Below are positions 35,729 through 45,222 of a stretch of 64,000 nucleotides of DNA, one piece after another (positions within the stretch are counted from its first letter, which is position 1; every line of letters begins with the position of its first letter). Under the pieces are notes generated by a model, which was not told the origin of the DNA, did no database searches, and worked only from the letters and a program-made list of their open reading frames with translations. The translations under genes were made by a program, and so were the position numbers. The stretch lies in the NCBI RefSeq assembly GCF_003131185.1, contig NZ_QFFU01000001.1, positions 124,001-188,000 of the forward strand. The letters run 5' to 3'. This stretch comes from Pseudomonas ovata. GTDB taxonomy: Bacteria; Pseudomonadota; Gammaproteobacteria; Pseudomonadales; Pseudomonadaceae.

Positions 35729-37420
35729 CTATTTCTTCACACCCAGCTTTTTCAATTCTTCATCGCGCAATTCGCGGCGCAGGATCTTGCCGACGTTGGT
35801 GGTGGGCAGCGCATCGCGGAATTCGACACTGCGGGGGACCTTGTAGCCGGTCAGGTTGGCGCGCATGTGCTCCATGACCTGCTCCTTGGTCAGGGTCATG
35901 CCCGGCTTGACCACCACGAAGACTTTGATCGACTCGCCGGACTTTTCGTCCGGCACGCCGATCGCCGCGCATTGCAGTACGCCCGGCAAGGCAACCAGTA
36001 CGTCTTCGAGTTCGTTGGGGTACACGTTGAAACCGGAGATCAGGATCATGTCCTTCTTGCGGTCGACGATGCGCAGGTAACCGTCAGGCTGGATTACCGC
36101 GATGTCACCGGTCTTGAGCCAGCCCTCGGCATCGAGAATCTCGTCGGTAGCCTCGGCGCGCTGCCAGTAGCCTTTCATCACCTGCGGGCCCTTGATGCAC
36201 AGCTCGCCGGTTTCGCCGAAGGCCAGTTCGGTGCCCGCGTCGTCGATCACCTTGCACAGGGTCGAGGGCACCGGAATGCCGATGGTGCCGATCTGGATGT
36301 TCTGGATCGGGTTGACCGTGGCCACCGGACTGGTTTCGGTCATGCCATAGCCTTCGCAGATCGGGCACTGGGTGACTGCCTTCCAGCGCTCGGCCACCGC
36401 CTGTTGCAAAGCCATGCCGCCAGACAGCGTGACTTTCAGGGCGGAAAAATCGAGGTTGCGGAAGTCCTGGTTGTTGCACAAGGCCACAAACAGGGTATTG
36501 AGACCGACAAAGCCGCTGAACTTCCACTTCGACAACTCCTTGACCATCGCTGGCAGATCGCGCGGGTTGGTGATCAGGACGTTGTGGTTGCCGCACTGCA
36601 TCATGGCCATGCAATGGAAGGTAAAGGCGTAGATGTGGTACAGCGGCAACGGGGTGATAAGGATCTCGCAGCCTTCATTGAGGTTCGAGCCCATCAGTTC
36701 GCGACATTGCAGCATGTTGGCGATCAGGTTGCGGTGGGTGAGCATCGCGCCCTTGGCCACGCCGGTGGTGCCGCCGGTGTATTGCAGCACGGCCACGTCT
36801 TCGCTGGCGGGCGAGGCTTCATTGATCGCCTGGCCACGGCCCTTGGCCAGGGCATCGTTGAAACGCACGGCCTGTGGCAGGTGATAGGCCGGGACCATCT
36901 TCTTCACGTACTTGATGACACTGTTGACCAGCAGGCGCTTGAGCGTCGGCAGCAGGTCGGCCACCTCGGTGACGATCACATGCCGGACCTGGGTCTTGGG
37001 CACGACCTTCTCGGCCAGGTGCGCCATGTTGGCCAGGCACAACAACGCCCGGGCGCCGGAATCGTTGAGCTGGTGCTCCATTTCGCGGGCGGTGTACAAC
37101 GGGTTGGTGTTGACCACGATCAGGCCGGCGCGCATGGCCCCGAACACCGCCACCGGGTATTGCAGGACATTGGGCAACTGCACGGCGATACGGTCGCCAG
37201 GCTTGAGGTCGGTGTGCTGCTGGATCCAGGCGGCGAAGGCACCGGACAACTCATACAGCTCGCCATAGGTCAGGGTCTTGCCCAGGTTGCTGAAGGCTGG
37301 CTTGTCGGCAAAACGCTGGCAGGACCGCTTGAGTACGGCCTGGACATTCGGATACTCGTCAGGATCGATCTCGGCAGCCACACCAGCGGGGTACTTGTCC
37401 TTCCAGAAGTTTTCGATCAT
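35729..37420 (-). CDS. fadD1: Long-chain fatty acid-CoA ligase FadD1
   Basis: Activates fatty acids with ATP and CoA at the inner membrane for beta-oxidation. The 563-residue enzyme has the AMP-binding motif YTGGTTGVAKGAML, GYGMTETSP, the hinge region DRKKDMILISGFNVYPNE and the C-terminal catalytic lysine in TNVGKILRRE. The opening MIENFWKDKYPAG matches what I recall of Pseudomonas FadD1. In P. aeruginosa and P. putida a second ligase gene, fadD2, normally stands between fadD1 and the lysophospholipase gene; here the space is a 410-bp noncoding gap. Other ligases may exist elsewhere in the genome. Confidence 0.93.
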   Translation of the reverse strand: MIENFWKDKYPAGVAAEIDPDEYPNVQAVLKRSCQRFADKPAFSNLGKTLTYGELYELSGAFAAWIQQHTDLKPGDRIAVQLPNVLQYPVAVFGAMRAGLIVVNTNPLYTAREMEHQLNDSGARALLCLANMAHLAEKVVPKTQVRHVIVTEVADLLPTLKRLLVNSVIKYVKKMVPAYHLPQAVRFNDALAKGRGQAINEASPASEDVAVLQYTGGTTGVAKGAMLTHRNLIANMLQCRELMGSNLNEGCEILITPLPLYHIYAFTFHCMAMMQCGNHNVLITNPRDLPAMVKELSKWKFSGFVGLNTLFVALCNNQDFRNLDFSALKVTLSGGMALQQAVAERWKAVTQCPICEGYGMTETSPVATVNPIQNIQIGTIGIPVPSTLCKVIDDAGTELAFGETGELCIKGPQVMKGYWQRAEATDEILDAEGWLKTGDIAVIQPDGYLRIVDRKKDMILISGFNVYPNELEDVLVALPGVLQCAAIGVPDEKSGESIKVFVVVKPGMTLTKEQVMEHMRANLTGYKVPRSVEFRDALPTTNVGKILRRELRDEELKKLGVKK

Positions 37421-37830
37421 GCAAGCCAGCTCCTTAGCGACAGCGAACTCTGCACATCGCGCAGGCGATGCTGAGTGAATGTATTGGAATTATGCGATTC
37501 ACGCTTTCGCTTGATGACGAGTCAAAAAGCGGGCCGAGATTAGCAGCTTTGCCAAACAGCGACCAGCAGCAAACGAGTCATCACCAGTCACAAAAGCGAC
37601 TAAACAGCAACAAATAGTCACGAATTTCCTGGCAGCTCATCACACCTTTACCTTCCTGCCCGGGAGGGGAAGCGTGACAGATTCTGCGTGCACACCAAGG
37701 CCTGGGGAATACCTGTCGAATAGCCCTACAAAATATCCAGACAGATCCGAATCATGCACCCGGTTGCGCAGTCTGTTCCACCTGCGTCGGTATACACTGA
37801 TCCCTATCGCCGTCGCTCGCGGACATCGCC
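37421..37830. other. Intergenic region between fadD1 and the lysophospholipase gene
   Basis: 410 bases between divergent genes, no gene seen. It contains several AGTCA/AGTCAC repeats (about 37500-37625), which could be regulator half-sites. Promoters of both genes should lie here. Confidence 0.5.
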
Positions 37831-38775
37831 ATGACACAGCAGACTTTCTGGCTCGACACCCCCGATCATTGCCGCCTGTTCGTCAACGCCTGGGTCCCGG
37901 CGGGCGAGGTGCGCGCCGTGGTGATGCTGTCGCATGGCATGGCCGAGCACGGCGGCCGCTATGCACAGCTGGGCGCGGCCCTGAATGCGCAAGGCATCGC
38001 CCTGTATGCCCACGACCAGCGCGGCCATGGCAAGACCGCCGCGCAGGGCACGCTGGGGCATTACGCCGACCGGGACGGCTGGAGCAAGGTGCTGGGCGAC
38101 CTGGCGCTGATGGCCCGCACACTCGAAGAGCTGCACCCGCAGCGGCCCCTGTTTCTGCTCGGGCACAGCATGGGCAGCTACATCGCCCAGGCCTGGCTGA
38201 TGCACCACGGCGCCAGCCTGCAGGGTGCCATTCTCAGTGGCTCGAACTACCAGCCGGCATCCCTGTACCGCAGCGCCCGCCTGATCGCACGCCTGGAGCG
38301 GGTGCGTCAGGGGCCGCGTGGCCGCAGCGCCCTGATCGACGCGCTGTCGTTCGGCACCTTCAACCAGGCGTTCAAGCCCGCACGCACCCGCTTTGACTGG
38401 CTGAGCCGCGACCCGCAAGAGGTCGATGCCTACGTTCAGGACCCCTTGTGCGGCTTTCGCTGCACCAATCAGCTGTGGCTCGACCTGCTGTGGGGGCTGA
38501 CGAAAATCAGCAAGCCTTCGAGCCTGGCGCAGATCGACCCGCAGCTGCCGCTGCTGATTATCGGCGGCGAATGTGATCCGGTCAGCCACGGCAAGCGTCT
38601 GAGACGACTGGCCCATGTTTTGACCGGGGTGGGGCATCAGGCCTTGCAGCTTAAACTCTACCCCGACGCCCGCCATGAGCTGTTCAACGAAGTTAACCGT
38701 GATGAAGTGATGCGTGACGTGATCGACTGGCTGCAGTGGGCCATTGAACAACCACGACCGCCCAGAGCCGAATGA
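37831..38775 (+). CDS. Alpha/beta hydrolase, lysophospholipase/monoacylglycerol lipase type
   Basis: Serine hydrolase of 314 residues of the PldB family. Motifs: oxyanion HGMAEHGGRY, nucleophile elbow LGHSMGSY, acid GGECDPVS and histidine DARHELFNE. It probably cleaves lysophospholipids or monoacylglycerols to free fatty acids for the neighbouring FadD1 and MaoC-type hydratase. The next gene starts 37 bases downstream, so they likely form an operon. Confidence 0.9.
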   Translation: MTQQTFWLDTPDHCRLFVNAWVPAGEVRAVVMLSHGMAEHGGRYAQLGAALNAQGIALYAHDQRGHGKTAAQGTLGHYADRDGWSKVLGDLALMARTLEELHPQRPLFLLGHSMGSYIAQAWLMHHGASLQGAILSGSNYQPASLYRSARLIARLERVRQGPRGRSALIDALSFGTFNQAFKPARTRFDWLSRDPQEVDAYVQDPLCGFRCTNQLWLDLLWGLTKISKPSSLAQIDPQLPLLIIGGECDPVSHGKRLRRLAHVLTGVGHQALQLKLYPDARHELFNEVNRDEVMRDVIDWLQWAIEQPRPPRAE

Positions 38776-38812
38776 CGTCTCGGCCTTTTCTTTTAATAGT
38801 CAGGATAAACGA

Positions 38813-39283
38813 ATGACCCAGGTCACCAACACGCCCTACGAAGCCCTTGAAGTCGGCCAGACCGCCAGCTACAGCAAGACCGTTGAAGAACGCGATATCC
38901 AGTTGTTCGCCGCCATGTCCGGCGATCACAACCCGGTGCACCTGGACGCCGAGTATGCGGCCAAGACCATGTTCAAGGAGCGTATCGCCCATGGCATGTT
39001 CAGCGGCGCCCTGATCAGCGCCGCCGTGGCCTGCGAGCTGCCGGGACCTGGCACCATTTATATCGGCCAGACCATGACCTTCCAGAAACCGGTGAAACTG
39101 GGCGACACCCTGACCGTGCGCCTGGAAATCCTGGAAAAGCTGCCCAAGTTCCGCGTGCGCATCGCCACTCGTGTGTTCAACCAGAACGAAGAGCTGGTGG
39201 TCGACGGCGAAGCCGAGATCCTGGCACCGCGCAAGCAACAGACCGTTGAGCTGACGGTATTGCCGGACATTTCCTTCGGTTGA
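38813..39283 (+). CDS. phaJ4: MaoC-family (R)-specific enoyl-CoA hydratase
   Basis: Hot-dog fold hydratase of 156 residues. The hydratase-2 motif with catalytic Asp and His is visible: FAAMSGDHNPVHLDAEYA. It converts enoyl-CoA to (R)-3-hydroxyacyl-CoA, feeding polyhydroxyalkanoate synthesis from fatty-acid oxidation. The start at 38813 has AGGATAAACGA in front. Neighbours (lysophospholipase, FadD1) match the phaJ4 context as I remember it; the symbol rests on that and is less certain than the family. Confidence 0.85.
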   Translation: MTQVTNTPYEALEVGQTASYSKTVEERDIQLFAAMSGDHNPVHLDAEYAAKTMFKERIAHGMFSGALISAAVACELPGPGTIYIGQTMTFQKPVKLGDTLTVRLEILEKLPKFRVRIATRVFNQNEELVVDGEAEILAPRKQQTVELTVLPDISFG

Positions 39284-39488
39284 TAGTCAGGCGGGCCGTT
39301 GCAGGACTGCCGTGTTGATGAGGGTTGGTCCTGCTGGTCGTGTCGGTCTGCAATAGAGGTTCCACCCCTCTCTCGAAGATCGCCAAAGCCAGTGAAGGCG
39401 CCTGCCACCCCAAAAAACCCAGACAAAAAAATGGGCAACCGAAGTCGCCCTAAATGCCTTGCGTGCTCGTTGTGAAAAGCGTCGCCTG

Positions 39489-39602
39489 TCAGGACCGCGA
39501 GTCTTTCCAGATAAACAGCCCCATGCCGGTGAAGAACAAGGCCAGCATGGTCAGGGTGACGTAGCCTACGGTGACGACGGTGTCCGAATTTTCCAGGAAC
39601 AT
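39489..39602 (-). CDS. ccoM: CcoM-like 37-residue cbb3 cytochrome oxidase small subunit
   Basis: A 37-residue single-pass membrane protein that begins MFLENSDTVVTVGY and ends FIWKDSRS, with one hydrophobic helix at about 9-31. A strong ribosome binding site (GGAGGAAGG) precedes the ATG. Size and the FxxFIWKDS ending recall CcoM, the accessory single-helix subunit found in the Pseudomonas stutzeri cbb3 oxidase structure. An FNR/Anr-like box about 70 bases upstream fits a gene for micro-aerobic respiration. The assignment is from memory of the family and needs an alignment; another small membrane protein is possible. Confidence 0.6.
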   Translation of the reverse strand: MFLENSDTVVTVGYVTLTMLALFFTGMGLFIWKDSRS

Positions 39603-39668
39603 GATGGCCTTCCTCCGGTGTGTTGCTGTTCGATGGAGCAAGATTAATCCGGGGCGTACGGGCAGGTA

Positions 39669-39682
39669 TTGACCTGGATCAG
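39669..39682. promoter_or_regulatory. Anr/FNR-like box upstream of the CcoM-like gene
   Basis: TTGACCTGGATCAG matches the Anr/FNR consensus TTGAT-N4-ATCAA at 8 of 10 fixed positions. It lies about 67-80 bases before the small gene's ATG, a typical distance when a short leader is present. Confidence 0.5.
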
Positions 39683-39732
39683 TGATCCGTCAGGTTGGCA
39701 GGGGGCTTGGCACAGGATACGAGTGTGCCCGA

Positions 39733-39753
39733 CGCCAGCCGAGGGGGCTGGCG
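39733..39753 (-). terminator. Hairpin after the 51-residue gene
   Basis: CGCCAGCC and GGCTGGCG (8 bp, perfect) with a 5-base loop, 22 bases past the stop at 39775 on the minus strand. No T-run follows, so termination is uncertain. Confidence 0.4.
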
Positions 39754-39774
39754 CCGGGCAGCAAAGGTGGGGAT

Positions 39775-39930
39775 TCAGCGCTTTTTCGGCTTCTTCGGCT
39801 TTTTTTTGCTACTCAGCGGCATGACCTGCTCGAAAGCCTTGCGCATATCGTTCAGGCGCTTGTCGTTGGCATCATGGATGCGCTTGGCGCGCTCGGCGCT
39901 GAAATCGATCAGTTGGGCTTCATCGCTCAT
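39775..39930 (-). CDS. Conserved-looking 51-residue protein with basic C-terminal tail
   Basis: A small cytoplasmic protein that begins MSDEAQLIDFSAERAKRIHD, continues as a charged helix, and ends in a lysine-rich tail (SSKKKPKKPKKR). Codon use and the sharp end at a hairpin suggest a real gene. The tail could bind nucleic acid or be disordered. No strong ribosome binding site is visible (AGAGAAC at about 13 bases). I do not recognise a named family. It lies between the CcoM-like gene and the 114-residue gene, all on the minus strand. Confidence 0.6.
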   Translation of the reverse strand: MSDEAQLIDFSAERAKRIHDANDKRLNDMRKAFEQVMPLSSKKKPKKPKKR

Positions 39931-40004
39931 GACGGGCAGTTCTCTGACAACGGGGCTGGGACCGGGCTCAATGATGCGTCATCGCATCGACACGGCCAGA
40001 TGTA

Positions 40005-40349
40005 TCAGACCTCGACGTCCACCCACAAGCCCTGGCGCGGCTCATTGTCGATCAGCGGCACCACCGGTACGGTGTTGTCGGCGTTGAGCGAGTTGCCGGG
40101 AACGACCAGCAGTTCGTCGTCATGATCGTGTTCGGGCGGTGCATCACCACGTTGCTGGCGCTGTTGACGCTCCTGCTCTTCGCGCAGCAGCAGTGCCGAG
40201 CGCTCGGCGTCTTCGTAACGCAGGTCGATGGTGGTCTCGCTGGAACTCGGTTGCACCGGCGCAACAGGAGGGACGTCCGGCAAGCGCTTGGCCGGGTCCA
40301 GTTGCGAGGTCACAGGGACCACACTTAAAGGAAGCATCGGTTGCAACAT
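40005..40349 (-). CDS. Hypothetical protein, 114 residues, proline/acid-rich
   Basis: A protein of unknown function with a proline-rich first third (LPDVPPVAPVQPSSS), a central charged helix (DAERSALLLREEQERQQRQQ) and an acidic middle (PEHDHDDELLVVPG), ending in GLWVDVEV. No membrane segment or signal peptide. The start at 40349 is supported by AGGAGAACAAACC directly upstream; the longer frame would run into the rapA start. Divergent from rapA. Similar short proteins in Pseudomonas have, I believe, been misnamed aspartate-semialdehyde dehydrogenase; nothing here supports that. Confidence 0.7.
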   Translation of the reverse strand: MLQPMLPLSVVPVTSQLDPAKRLPDVPPVAPVQPSSSETTIDLRYEDAERSALLLREEQERQQRQQRGDAPPEHDHDDELLVVPGNSLNADNTVPVVPLIDNEPRQGLWVDVEV

Positions 40350-40578
40350 GGTTTGTTCTCCTGTTATCAGGCTTTCGGCGGCCACTTCCTCAACTTGAGG
40401 GCACCCATCAGCCTTTACGGCAGAAACTTTTCGACTACGTTTTAAGCTATTAGTGCCCCCTGACTGACAGGATGAGTGTCTCGACAAGCGAAAACCTGCG
40501 GTTTTTTCATGTCGCCTTTGGTCTTGGGCAGCAGGTTCCGTTACCATAGCCCGCTTTTTCATCGCGGAGACAGGCAGC

Positions 40579-43425
40579 ATGGCGCAGCAGTATCAACCGG
40601 GGCAACGCTGGATCAGCGACAGCGAAGCCGAGCTGGGATTAGGCACCGTTCTGGCACAGGACGGCCGCTTGTTGACCGTGCTCTATCCGGCCACTGGCGA
40701 CACCCGCCAGTACGCCCTGCGCAACGCGCCCTTGACCCGCGTGCGCTTCTCCCCTGGTGACCTGATCACCCATTTCGACAACTGGAAGCTGACCGTACGC
40801 GAAGTCGAAGACGTCGACGGCCTGTTGGTCTACCACGGCTTCAACAGCCAGAACGAGCTGGTGACCCTGCCGGAAACCCAGCTGTCGAACTTCATTCAGT
40901 TCCGCCTGGCCACCGACCGCCTGTTTGCCGGGCAGATCGACCCGCTGTCCTGGTTCTCGCTGCGCTACCACACTCTGGAGCACACCAGCCGCCAGCTGCA
41001 ATCCTCGCTATGGGGCCTGGGCGGTGTACGCGCCCAGCCGATCGCCCACCAGTTGCACATCGCCCGTGAAGTGGCCGACCGCATTGCGCCGCGGGTCCTG
41101 CTGGCCGACGAAGTGGGTTTGGGCAAGACCATCGAAGCAGGCCTGGTGATCCACCGTCAGTTGCTGTCCGGCCGCGCCAATCGCGTGCTGATCCTGGTAC
41201 CGGAAAACCTCCAGCACCAGTGGCTGGTGGAAATGCGCCGTCGCTTCAACCTGCAGGTCGCGCTGTTCGACAGCGAACGCTTCATCGAAAGCGATGCCAG
41301 CAACCCGTTCGAAGACACCCAACTGGCGCTGGTGGCGCTGGAGTGGCTGGTCGAGGACGAAAAGGCCCAGGACGCGCTGTTTGCCGCCGGCTGGGACCTG
41401 ATGGTGGTCGACGAGGCTCACCATCTGGTCTGGCACGAAGACAAGGCCAGCAGCGAATACTCGCTGGTCGAGCAACTGGCCGAGGTCATCCCCGGCGTGC
41501 TGCTGCTGACCGCAACCCCGGAACAACTGGGCCAGGACAGCCATTTTGCGCGCCTGCGCCTGCTTGACCCGAACCGCTTCCATGACCTGGCAGCCTTTCG
41601 CGCCGAGAGCGAGCATTACCGCCCGGTTGCCGAAGCCGTCCAGCAGTTGCTCGACCAGGGCAAGCTGTCGGCCGAAGCCACGGCCACCATCGTGGGTTTC
41701 CTGGGCGACGAAGGCGAAACCCTGATCAAGGCGGTCAATGCCGGCGACGACGAAGCCAAGGCGCGGCTGGTCCGCGAACTGCTCGACCGCCACGGCACCG
41801 GCCGCGTGCTGTTCCGCAACACCCGTGCCGCCGTGCAGGGCTTCCCGCAACGTCAGTTGCACGCCTACCCGCTGCCCAACCCGGACGAGTACATGGAACT
41901 GCCGCTGGGCGAGCATGCCGACCTGTACCCGGAAGTGAGCTTCCAGGCCCAGGCCGACACGGGTGACGAGCAACGCTGGTGGCGCTTCGACCCACGGGTC
42001 GAGTGGCTGATCGACACCCTGAAAATGCTCAAGCGCGTCAAGGTGCTGGTGATCTGCGCCCACGCCGAAACCGCCATGGACCTGGAAGACGCCCTGCGCG
42101 TGCGCTCCGGCATCCCGGCCACGGTGTTCCATGAAGGCATGAATATCCTGGAGCGCGACCGGGCGGCAGCCTACTTCGCCGACGAAGAGTTCGGCGCCCA
42201 GGTGCTGATCTGCTCGGAAATCGGCAGCGAAGGCCGCAACTTCCAGTTCGCGCATCATCTGGTGCTGTTCGACCTGCCCTCGCACCCCGACCTGCTGGAG
42301 CAGCGCATCGGCCGCCTGGACCGGATCGGCCAGAAGCACACCATCGAACTGCACGTGCCGTACCTGGAAACCAGCCCGCAGGCGCGGCTGTTCCAGTGGT
42401 ACCACGAAGCGCTCAATGCTTTCCTCAACACCTGCCCGACCGGCAACGCCATGCAGCATCAGTTCGGCCCGCGCCTGCTGCCGCTGCTCGAAGGCGGTGA
42501 CGATGAGCAGTGGCAAGCCCTGATCGACGAGGCCCGCAGCGAACGCGAGCGCCTCGAAGGCGAGCTGCACAGCGGCCGCGACCGCTTGCTGGAGCTTAAC
42601 TCCGGCGGTGCGGGCGAAGGCGAAGCACTGGTCGAGGCGATCCTCGAGCAGGACGACCAGTTCTCCCTGCCGATCTACATGGAAACCCTGTTCAACGCCT
42701 TTGGCATCGACAGCGAAGACCATTCGGAAAACGCCCTGATCCTCAAGCCCAGCGAAAAGATGCTCGATGCCAGCTTCCCGCTCGGCGACGACGAAGGCGT
42801 GACCATCACCTACGACCGCAACCAGGCGCTGAGCCGCGAAGACATGCAGTTCATTACCTGGGAACACCCCATGGTGCAGGGCGGCATGGACCTGGTGTTG
42901 TCCGGCTCGATGGGCAACACCGCCGTGGCCCTGATCAAGAACAAGGCGCTCAAGCCGGGCACCGTGCTGCTGGAGTTGATCTACGTCAGCGAAGTGGTCG
43001 CCCCGCGCGCCCTGCAACTGGGTCGCTACCTGCCACCGGCGGCACTGCGCTGTCTGCTGGACGGCAACGGCAACGACCTGTCGGGCCGGGTGTCGTTCAA
43101 CACCCTCAATGACCAGCTCGAAAGCGTGCCACGGGCCAGCGCCAACAAGTTCATCCAGGCGCAGCGCGATGTGCTGACACCGAAGATCAACTCCGGCGAA
43201 GCCAAGATCGCCCCGCGTCATGCCGAGCGCGTGGCCGAGGCCCAGCGTCGCCTGGCCGCCGACACCGAAGAAGAACTGGCGCGCCTGACCGCCCTGCAAG
43301 CGGTCAACCCGACTGTGCGCGACAGCGAACTGGAAGCCCTGCGCAAGCTGCGCGAGCAAGGCCTGGCCATGCTCGACAAGGCCGCGCTGCGCCTGGAATC
43401 GATCCGCGTGCTGGTGGCCGGCTGA
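40579..43425 (+). CDS. rapA: RNA polymerase-associated SWI2/SNF2 ATPase RapA
   Basis: Recycles RNA polymerase by freeing stalled complexes after transcription. The 948-residue protein has N-terminal Tudor-like domains (residues 1-110), the SNF2 helicase core with Walker [15 protein letters not shown] and the DEAH box [10 protein letters not shown], the helicase C-terminal domain ([32 protein letters not shown]) and C-terminal RapA domains. Length matches the E. coli protein (968). A palindromic repeat follows the stop codon, where it meets a convergent MFS gene. Confidence 0.97.
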   Translation: MAQQYQPGQRWISDSEAELGLGTVLAQDGRLLTVLYPATGDTRQYALRNAPLTRVRFSPGDLITHFDNWKLTVREVEDVDGLLVYHGFNSQNELVTLPETQLSNFIQFRLATDRLFAGQIDPLSWFSLRYHTLEHTSRQLQSSLWGLGGVRAQPIAHQLHIAREVADRIAPRVLLADEVGLGKTIEAGLVIHRQLLSGRANRVLILVPENLQHQWLVEMRRRFNLQVALFDSERFIESDASNPFEDTQLALVALEWLVEDEKAQDALFAAGWDLMVVDEAHHLVWHEDKASSEYSLVEQLAEVIPGVLLLTATPEQLGQDSHFARLRLLDPNRFHDLAAFRAESEHYRPVAEAVQQLLDQGKLSAEATATIVGFLGDEGETLIKAVNAGDDEAKARLVRELLDRHGTGRVLFRNTRAAVQGFPQRQLHAYPLPNPDEYMELPLGEHADLYPEVSFQAQADTGDEQRWWRFDPRVEWLIDTLKMLKRVKVLVICAHAETAMDLEDALRVRSGIPATVFHEGMNILERDRAAAYFADEEFGAQVLICSEIGSEGRNFQFAHHLVLFDLPSHPDLLEQRIGRLDRIGQKHTIELHVPYLETSPQARLFQWYHEALNAFLNTCPTGNAMQHQFGPRLLPLLEGGDDEQWQALIDEARSERERLEGELHSGRDRLLELNSGGAGEGEALVEAILEQDDQFSLPIYMETLFNAFGIDSEDHSENALILKPSEKMLDASFPLGDDEGVTITYDRNQALSREDMQFITWEHPMVQGGMDLVLSGSMGNTAVALIKNKALKPGTVLLELIYVSEVVAPRALQLGRYLPPAALRCLLDGNGNDLSGRVSFNTLNDQLESVPRASANKFIQAQRDVLTPKINSGEAKIAPRHAERVAEAQRRLAADTEEELARLTALQAVNPTVRDSELEALRKLREQGLAMLDKAALRLESIRVLVAG

Positions 43426-43497
43426 TTTCTTGTGCTTGAAACAGCCCTGTAGAAGATTACCCGCCGCCCTGGTGCCACGCCAAGGCGGCGGGGCCAG

Positions 43498-43606
43498 GTA
43501 GGAGCGCGCTTGCCCGCGACCGGCTGCGTTAGCAGTCGTAAATTTTCAGCGGCCACACAAATTTTGCGAGCGCTGCGCACTCGGTCGCGGGCAAGCGCGC
43601 TCCTAC
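43498..43606. repeat. Long palindromic REP/BIME-like element, copy 3
   Basis: Perfect outer arms as in copy 2, with a shorter centre (GCAGTCGTAAATTTTCAGCG). Situated between the convergent ends of rapA and the MFS gene, where it may also serve as a transcription barrier. Confidence 0.85.
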
Positions 43607-43623
43607 AGGTCGAGCGGTTATTG

Positions 43624-44949
43624 CTACATCCTGGCCTGCATCGCTTCGGCGTCGCGTCCGAAGCTGCGGGTGGCCAGCAGCAGGCACACCAGGGTCGCCA
43701 GCAAGGCCGCCGGGATCAGGTACAAGGCGCCATGCAGGCCGACCGCCTTGAAGGTTTCGGTCATCTGCGTGGCGCCGGCGCCCAGCATTGCCTGTTGGGC
43801 AAAATGGTCAGACAGCAGGCCTACCATCACCGGCCCCAGGCCACCGCCCAGCAGGTATAACCCGGCAAAGAACAACGCCATGGCCGTCGCCCGCAAGCGG
43901 GGCTCGACCACGTCCTGAATGGCCGGATAGACGCAGGTATAGAAGTTATAGGCAAACAGCCAGCCCAGGCTGAACACCGCCACGAACAAGGTGATGGCCA
44001 CCAGCCCCGCGTGCAGGGCATAGCCGGTGGCCAGGGTGGCGACCAGCATGCTGAAGGCGGCAAACCACAGACGCCCGGTGATCGAGCGCTCGTGCAGCTT
44101 GTCAGCCACCACCCCGCCCAGTGTCAGGCCAAACAGACCGGTCACGCCGACGATTACCCCGGTGGCCACGGCCGCCTCCTGCAAGGACACCTGGAAATAG
44201 CGCTGCAGCATCGGCACCATGAACGAATTGCAGGCATAGGCAGCAAAGTTGTAGGCCAGCCCTGCCAGCATCAGCCAGCGGAAGGTGGCAATGCCCAGCA
44301 GCCGACGGATGGGCCGCTCGATCCTGGCCTGCGACATCACCCCGCCCTCTGCCGCGCCCCGCTGTGGCTCGCGAATGAAAAGCATGAACAACGCCAGGAT
44401 CAGGCCCGGCACGGCGGCAATGAAAAACGGTGCGCGCCAGCTGTCGAAGGCCTTGACCAGCGCCCCGATGGTAAAGAACGCCAGCATCAGGCCCAGCGGC
44501 AGGCCGAGCATGAAGATGCCCATGGCCCGTGCCCGGCGCCGGGCCGGGAACAGGTCGCCAATCAACGAATTGGCCGCTGGCGCATAACTGGCCTCGCCGA
44601 TGCCCACGCCCATGCGCACCAGCACGAACGCCCAGAAACTGCTGACCATGCCATTGACCGCGGTCAGCGCGCTCCATACGGCCAGGCCGCCGCCCATGAT
44701 CGCCTTGCGTGAGCCGTTATCGGCCAGGCGCCCCAGCGGCAGGCCGGCAATGGCATACACCAGGGTGAAGGCGGTGCCCATCAGCCCCAGTTGAAAGTCG
44801 CTCAGGTGCCACTCAAGGCGAATGGGCTCGGTGACGATCGAGGGGATGGCCCGGTCGAAAAAATTGAACAGGTTGGCCAGGAACAAGAGAAACAGCACGC
44901 GCCAGGCATTGCTGGCCTGGGTAGAACCATCCGGCAGGGGTTTGTTCAT
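43624..44949 (-). CDS. MFS transporter, Spinster-like
   Basis: Inner-membrane transporter of 441 residues with 12 predicted membrane segments. The first helix NLFNFFDRAIPSIVTEPI, the loop GRLADNGSRKAIMGGG and GIGEASYAPAANSLIGDLFP are typical of the Spinster-type subfamily. Substrate unknown; sphingolipid, aromatic acid or organic acid transport has been proposed for relatives. Stands alone. The 273 bases between it and the next gene have no ORF. Confidence 0.85.
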   Translation of the reverse strand: MNKPLPDGSTQASNAWRVLFLLFLANLFNFFDRAIPSIVTEPIRLEWHLSDFQLGLMGTAFTLVYAIAGLPLGRLADNGSRKAIMGGGLAVWSALTAVNGMVSSFWAFVLVRMGVGIGEASYAPAANSLIGDLFPARRRARAMGIFMLGLPLGLMLAFFTIGALVKAFDSWRAPFFIAAVPGLILALFMLFIREPQRGAAEGGVMSQARIERPIRRLLGIATFRWLMLAGLAYNFAAYACNSFMVPMLQRYFQVSLQEAAVATGVIVGVTGLFGLTLGGVVADKLHERSITGRLWFAAFSMLVATLATGYALHAGLVAITLFVAVFSLGWLFAYNFYTCVYPAIQDVVEPRLRATAMALFFAGLYLLGGGLGPVMVGLLSDHFAQQAMLGAGATQMTETFKAVGLHGALYLIPAALLATLVCLLLATRSFGRDAEAMQARM

Positions 44950-45222
44950 GCAGGCATCCTTGCGGTGCGATCAGATTGATACAGCGGCGTACTCAGCCTA
45001 GGCCATGATCACGGGCAACCACCGGGCATAGTCTGTAAACATTCGTTACTAAACCCTCACGCCCTCTCCTCCCGGTTCAATCCACCCCGGCAGATTAATT
45101 GCAGACAAATTAATCACCGATGGAACTGGCGAGTTTTTATCAGCTTCTATACTGGTACTCGACTCGCCACAGGAGCGGCTTTGCGCCCTTGGCGACCCTG
45201 CAGTGAACAGATAGGGCTCGCT

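Noticed and set aside
40005..40349. Aspartate-semialdehyde dehydrogenase annotation for the small protein
   Set aside because: At 114 residues with no Rossmann motif or catalytic Cys it cannot be that enzyme.
41008..43359. A 783-codon open frame opposite rapA
   Set aside because: Shadow of rapA on the other strand; no recognised motif, while rapA has all SNF2 motifs.
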